Of a stretch of 64,000 nucleotides of DNA, positions 61,679-64,000 are shown one piece after another. This DNA is from Gemmatimonadota bacterium (GTDB taxonomy: Bacteria; Gemmatimonadota; Gemmatimonadetes; Longimicrobiales; Gaopeijiaceae). How positions within the stretch are numbered: position 1 is the stretch's first letter; each line of letters starts with the position of its first letter. Location: the NCBI GenBank assembly GCA_029262115.1, contig JAJCZZ010000108.1, forward strand, positions 27,639 to 91,638. Reading direction: 5' to 3'. A program made the translations under genes and the position numbers. The notes under the pieces were generated by a model. That model did no database searches. It was not told the origin of the DNA and saw nothing but the letters and a program-made list of their open reading frames with translations.

Positions 61679-62911
61679 TCACGTCCACTTTCCACGCATC
61701 GACATCCTCGTTTCAACGAACGGAAGCTCCCGACCGGCCAGGAGCATGTTCCAGTAGATCCACTGGAAGGCCAGCTTGCCCCAGTGGTTGAACCGGCTCT
61801 CCTTGAGGAGCCGGAGGGGGCCGATTCCCGCAAGCGGGAAGCGCCCGGGAAGTGGCTCCGTGTCGTAGTTGAAGTCGATGAGGACGGCCTTTCCGAAGCC
61901 GGTTTCGATAAAGCAGTTGGCGTGGCCGTCGAACCCGTCCCCGAGCGGTCGTTCTCCGATGCTGCGGAGCAGGTTCTCCTCCACCACGCCGCCCTGGAAG
62001 TGCGCGACGGAGCCCGCCTTCGAAGACGGCAGATCCGTCGCGTCTCCGAGCACGAAGACGTTGTCCCACCCTTTGGAGCGCAGCGAATGGGGGTCGGTCG
62101 GCACGAAGGCGAGTTCATCTCCCATGTCGGAGTCCCCGATCGACTGGCTCCCCATGTGGGTGGGGATCGACACCAGGAGATCGTACGGTAGCTGCCGCCC
62201 GTCCCAACTCGACAGCGTTCTGTCCTGGCCGTTGACCTCACTGGCCTGGAACAGGCTCTCGACACGGATCCCCTTGTCGATGAGGAGCTGTCCAAGCACC
62301 TCTGATGCCTTCGGCTTGGTGAAGGCTCCGTCCAGAGGGGTCGCGTAGACGAGTTCGACGTTCTCTCGCACGCCTCGCTTGCGGAGGTGCCAATCGGCCA
62401 GGAACAGGAATTCCAGGGGCGCGACCGGGCACTTGATCGGCATTTCGGCCACGTTCAGGACGAGCCGACCGCGGTCGAACCGGGAGAGCGCGTGGAACAG
62501 CCGGTCCGCTCCGTCCAGCGTGTAGAAGTCGAACGCGCTTTCCTGCCACCCCGGTCCCGTGAGCCCTTCGAGCTCCGCAGGTACAATGCGACTTCCGGTG
62601 GCCAGGATCAGGAAATCGTACGACAGCTCCGTTCCGCCCTTCAGGCGCACCTTGGAGGCGTCAGGGTCGATCCTGTCCACGCCCGCGAGGATCAACTCGA
62701 CGCCTCGGGGTGCGTAGCGTGCTCTGGAGCGGACGATGTCCCGCGCCCTGTACACACCGAACGGCACGAAGAGCAAACCCGGCTGATAGACGTGAGTGTC
62801 GTCTTGGTCCACCACAGTGATTGCCCACTCGTCTCGTGGCAGGGCTCGGCGCATCTTGGCGGACATCAGCGTGCCTGCGGTGCCGCCGCCGAGGATCAGG
62901 AGCTTCTTCAT
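61679..62911 (-). CDS. Sulfide:quinone oxidoreductase-like flavoprotein
   Basis: A 410-residue FAD disulfide oxidoreductase: FAD motif LLILGGGTAGTLMSAKM, second Gly motif FLILATGSR, and the C-terminal FVLGDATDL. Cys161 (MPIKCPVAP) and Cys333 (HANCFIETGFGK) are the only cysteines and match the polysulfide-bridging pair of SQRs. A C-terminal membrane-binding helix (FQWIYWNMLLAGRELP) is present. It oxidises sulfide and reduces quinone. The ATG at 62911 has AAGGGA at good spacing; a sigma-54 promoter lies about 60 bp upstream. Confidence 0.85.
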   Translation of the reverse strand: MKKLLILGGGTAGTLMSAKMRRALPRDEWAITVVDQDDTHVYQPGLLFVPFGVYRARDIVRSRARYAPRGVELILAGVDRIDPDASKVRLKGGTELSYDFLILATGSRIVPAELEGLTGPGWQESAFDFYTLDGADRLFHALSRFDRGRLVLNVAEMPIKCPVAPLEFLFLADWHLRKRGVRENVELVYATPLDGAFTKPKASEVLGQLLIDKGIRVESLFQASEVNGQDRTLSSWDGRQLPYDLLVSIPTHMGSQSIGDSDMGDELAFVPTDPHSLRSKGWDNVFVLGDATDLPSSKAGSVAHFQGGVVEENLLRSIGERPLGDGFDGHANCFIETGFGKAVLIDFNYDTEPLPGRFPLAGIGPLRLLKESRFNHWGKLAFQWIYWNMLLAGRELPFVETRMSMRGKWT

Positions 62912-62970
62912 GGTGATCATCCCTTGAGATGCCGGCGCAGAGTTCGTCCCTGCGTCCACCTTCTATCAAG

Positions 62971-62986
62971 GCAAGGGAAGGGCCAC
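62971..62986 (-). promoter_or_regulatory. Sigma-54 (-24/-12) promoter of the sulfur operon
   Basis: On the minus strand TGGCCC-TTCC-CTTGC has GG and GC separated by exactly 10 nt, the diagnostic -24/-12 layout. Transcription would start about 45-50 nt ahead of the SQR-like start codon. The adjacent sigma-54 activator gene makes this assignment stronger. Confidence 0.7.
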
Positions 62987-63032
62987 TTCGTGCTATTTCT
63001 CTAAGGTGTATAGCGACAATTGCTTATGTGGT

Positions 63033-63117
63033 CTGTGGTGCCGATTTCCACAGTGCGCCATTCTCGCTCTGCACCGGTCTGTTCCAGGCTGTGGAACCTT
63101 CTGAGACGAAACGTTTC
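63033..63117. promoter_or_regulatory. Inverted repeats upstream of the sigma-54 promoter (activator sites)
   Basis: CTGTGG..CCACAG (63033-63053, 9-nt centre) and GTTCCA..TGGAAC (63081-63097, 5-nt centre) share TGTGG and TTCCA parts and lie 47-110 bp behind the -24 element, where enhancer sites are expected. A palindrome GAAACGTTTC (63108-63117) touches the activator stop codon. They are likely binding sites for the activator encoded next door. Confidence 0.5.
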
Positions 63118-64000
63118 AGAGTTCCAGATCGCGCATCCGTCGCCAGAGCGTTGTCCGACTCACGCCGAGCAGGCGGGCCGCGTCGCCCCGCCGGTATCGC
63201 GCCGCGCTCAGGGCCTCGAGGATCCGGACGCGCTCCGCCTCGTCGGCGGTGGCACGCAGGGTCCTGTCGAGAGCCTCGCCGCTCCTGCTCTCGCTGTTCA
63301 CAGCCGGGCCCTCACGTCGCTCAGGCGACCAGCCGTCCCTGTCCTGAGGCGGGCCGCTCAACTCCTCCGGGAGGTCGGCCACGTGGATGGTCTCGCCTTC
63401 GCACACGGCCACGGCGTACTGGAGGGCCGACTGAAGCTCCCTCACGTTTCCGGGCCATGAATGAGTCAGCAGCGCGCGGCTGGCGGAGGGAGCGAGGCGA
63501 AGGGACCGGCCGCGCTCTCGCCCGATTCGCTCCAGAAACGTCCGGATCAGGAGTTCCACGTCTTCGCGCCGCTCACGGAGCGGCGGAATGTGGAGCGGCA
63601 CCACCCTCAGCCGGTAGTACAGATCCTCGCGAAACCGCCGCTCGGACACCGCCTGGACGAGGTTGACGTGCGTTGCGGCAATGATGCGGACATCGACCGA
63701 CCGGGTTCGACTGTCTCCGACACGTTCAAACGTATGCTCCTGGAGGAACCGGAGGATCTTCCCCTGCAGCGACAACGCCAGATCTCCGATCTCGTCGAGG
63801 AAGAGCGTTCCGCCGTCCGCGAGCTCCACCCGACCCGTTCTGTCCTTTACCGCGCCCGTGAAGGAGCCCCGAACGTGTCCGAACAGTTCGCTCTCGAGGA
63901 GGTCCTCGGGGATCGCCGCGCAGTTGACGGCCACGAACGGACCGTCTCTCCTGTGGGACGTCTCGTGGAGGGCCCGCGCCACCAGCTCCTTGCCGGTGCC
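63116..64000 (-). CDS. Sigma-54-dependent activator (partial, 5' end outside the window)
   Basis: At least 294 residues of an enhancer-binding protein. The visible part starts in Walker A ([13 protein letters not shown]), then the sigma-54-contact motif as GSFTGA in [13 protein letters not shown] instead of the usual GAFTGA, Walker B ([12 protein letters not shown]), sensor/arginine finger ([14 protein letters not shown]) and a C-terminal Fis-type HTH ([20 protein letters not shown]). The N-terminal sensor domain is not in the window. It probably controls the sulfur operon directly downstream. Confidence 0.9.
   Translation of the reverse strand, partial: GTGKELVARALHETSHRRDGPFVAVNCAAIPEDLLESELFGHVRGSFTGAVKDRTGRVELADGGTLFLDEIGDLALSLQGKILRFLQEHTFERVGDSRTRSVDVRIIAATHVNLVQAVSERRFREDLYYRLRVVPLHIPPLRERREDVELLIRTFLERIGRERGRSLRLAPSASRALLTHSWPGNVRELQSALQYAVAVCEGETIHVADLPEELSGPPQDRDGWSPERREGPAVNSESRSGEALDRTLRATADEAERVRILEALSAARYRRGDAARLLGVSRTTLWRRMRDLEL

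Overview
The window is a chromosomal stretch of high-GC bacterial DNA. It has no insertion sequence, prophage or CRISPR array, and only one structural RNA gene, a tRNA-Ala(UGC). The gene content points to Gemmatimonadota. The reasons are two PadR regulator / long MacB-FtsX permease (ADOP) modules, very large secreted M14 and M20 metallopeptidases, a complete aerotolerance (Bat) operon, frequent GTG/TTG starts, and ATGA or GTGA stop-start overlaps. This is an inference from family content, and an acidobacterial or related origin is not excluded.

Layout. 0-12 kb: a TetR regulator with its own operator on the start codon, a BtuF-like protein, a thioredoxin-fold protein, a PpiC foldase with an M50 protease, an M15 carboxypeptidase with an EF-hand-like insert, a ThDP enzyme, an M20 peptidase and a response regulator/kinase pair. 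12-16 kb: a 936-residue M14 carboxypeptidase with an Asp/His-rich insert, a 52-residue membrane protein behind it, and a divergent alpha/beta hydrolase. 16.2-25 kb: one eight-gene operon (MoxR ATPase, DUF58, a BatD/DUF4381-like protein, BatA, BatB, BatC, BatD, BatE), then repeat-rich DNA and the tRNA. 25.7-30.7 kb: a copper region, with a sensor kinase, the 39-codon remnant of its response regulator, a divergent Tat-exported multicopper oxidase, CopB and a DUF305 membrane protein. 30.8-34.5 kb: a PAS kinase, an Rcp1-like response regulator and a REC-GAF-kinase hybrid.

34.6-38.6 kb: a beta-helix protein, a serine hydrolase and two lipoproteins. 38.7-44.1 kb: an operon for a Tat-exported molybdenum hydroxylase of three subunits, a membrane cytochrome b and an unknown 130-residue protein. 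44.2-51.3 kb: two PadR-ADOP modules whose operator-like sites share the heptamer ACAATGT. 51.5-57 kb: a GYF_2-type membrane protein and a four-gene pseudopilin operon. 57.2-60.5 kb: a LytTR regulator/LytS-type kinase pair and two paralogous Gly-Asn-rich secreted-type proteins of a family I do not recognise. 60.8-64 kb: a sulfur operon (SQR-like flavoprotein, TusE/DsrC-like protein, DsrE2-like protein) behind a sigma-54 promoter, with the gene for a sigma-54 activator immediately upstream and cut by the window edge.

The most notable observations are the internally deleted response regulator beside three 11-bp direct repeats in the copper region, the Gly-Asn paralogue pair, the sigma-54 control region of the sulfur operon, three separate tandem-repeat tracts around the end of the Bat operon, and a 17-codon reading frame whose Shine-Dalgarno is complementary to 12 nt of the 16S rRNA tail.
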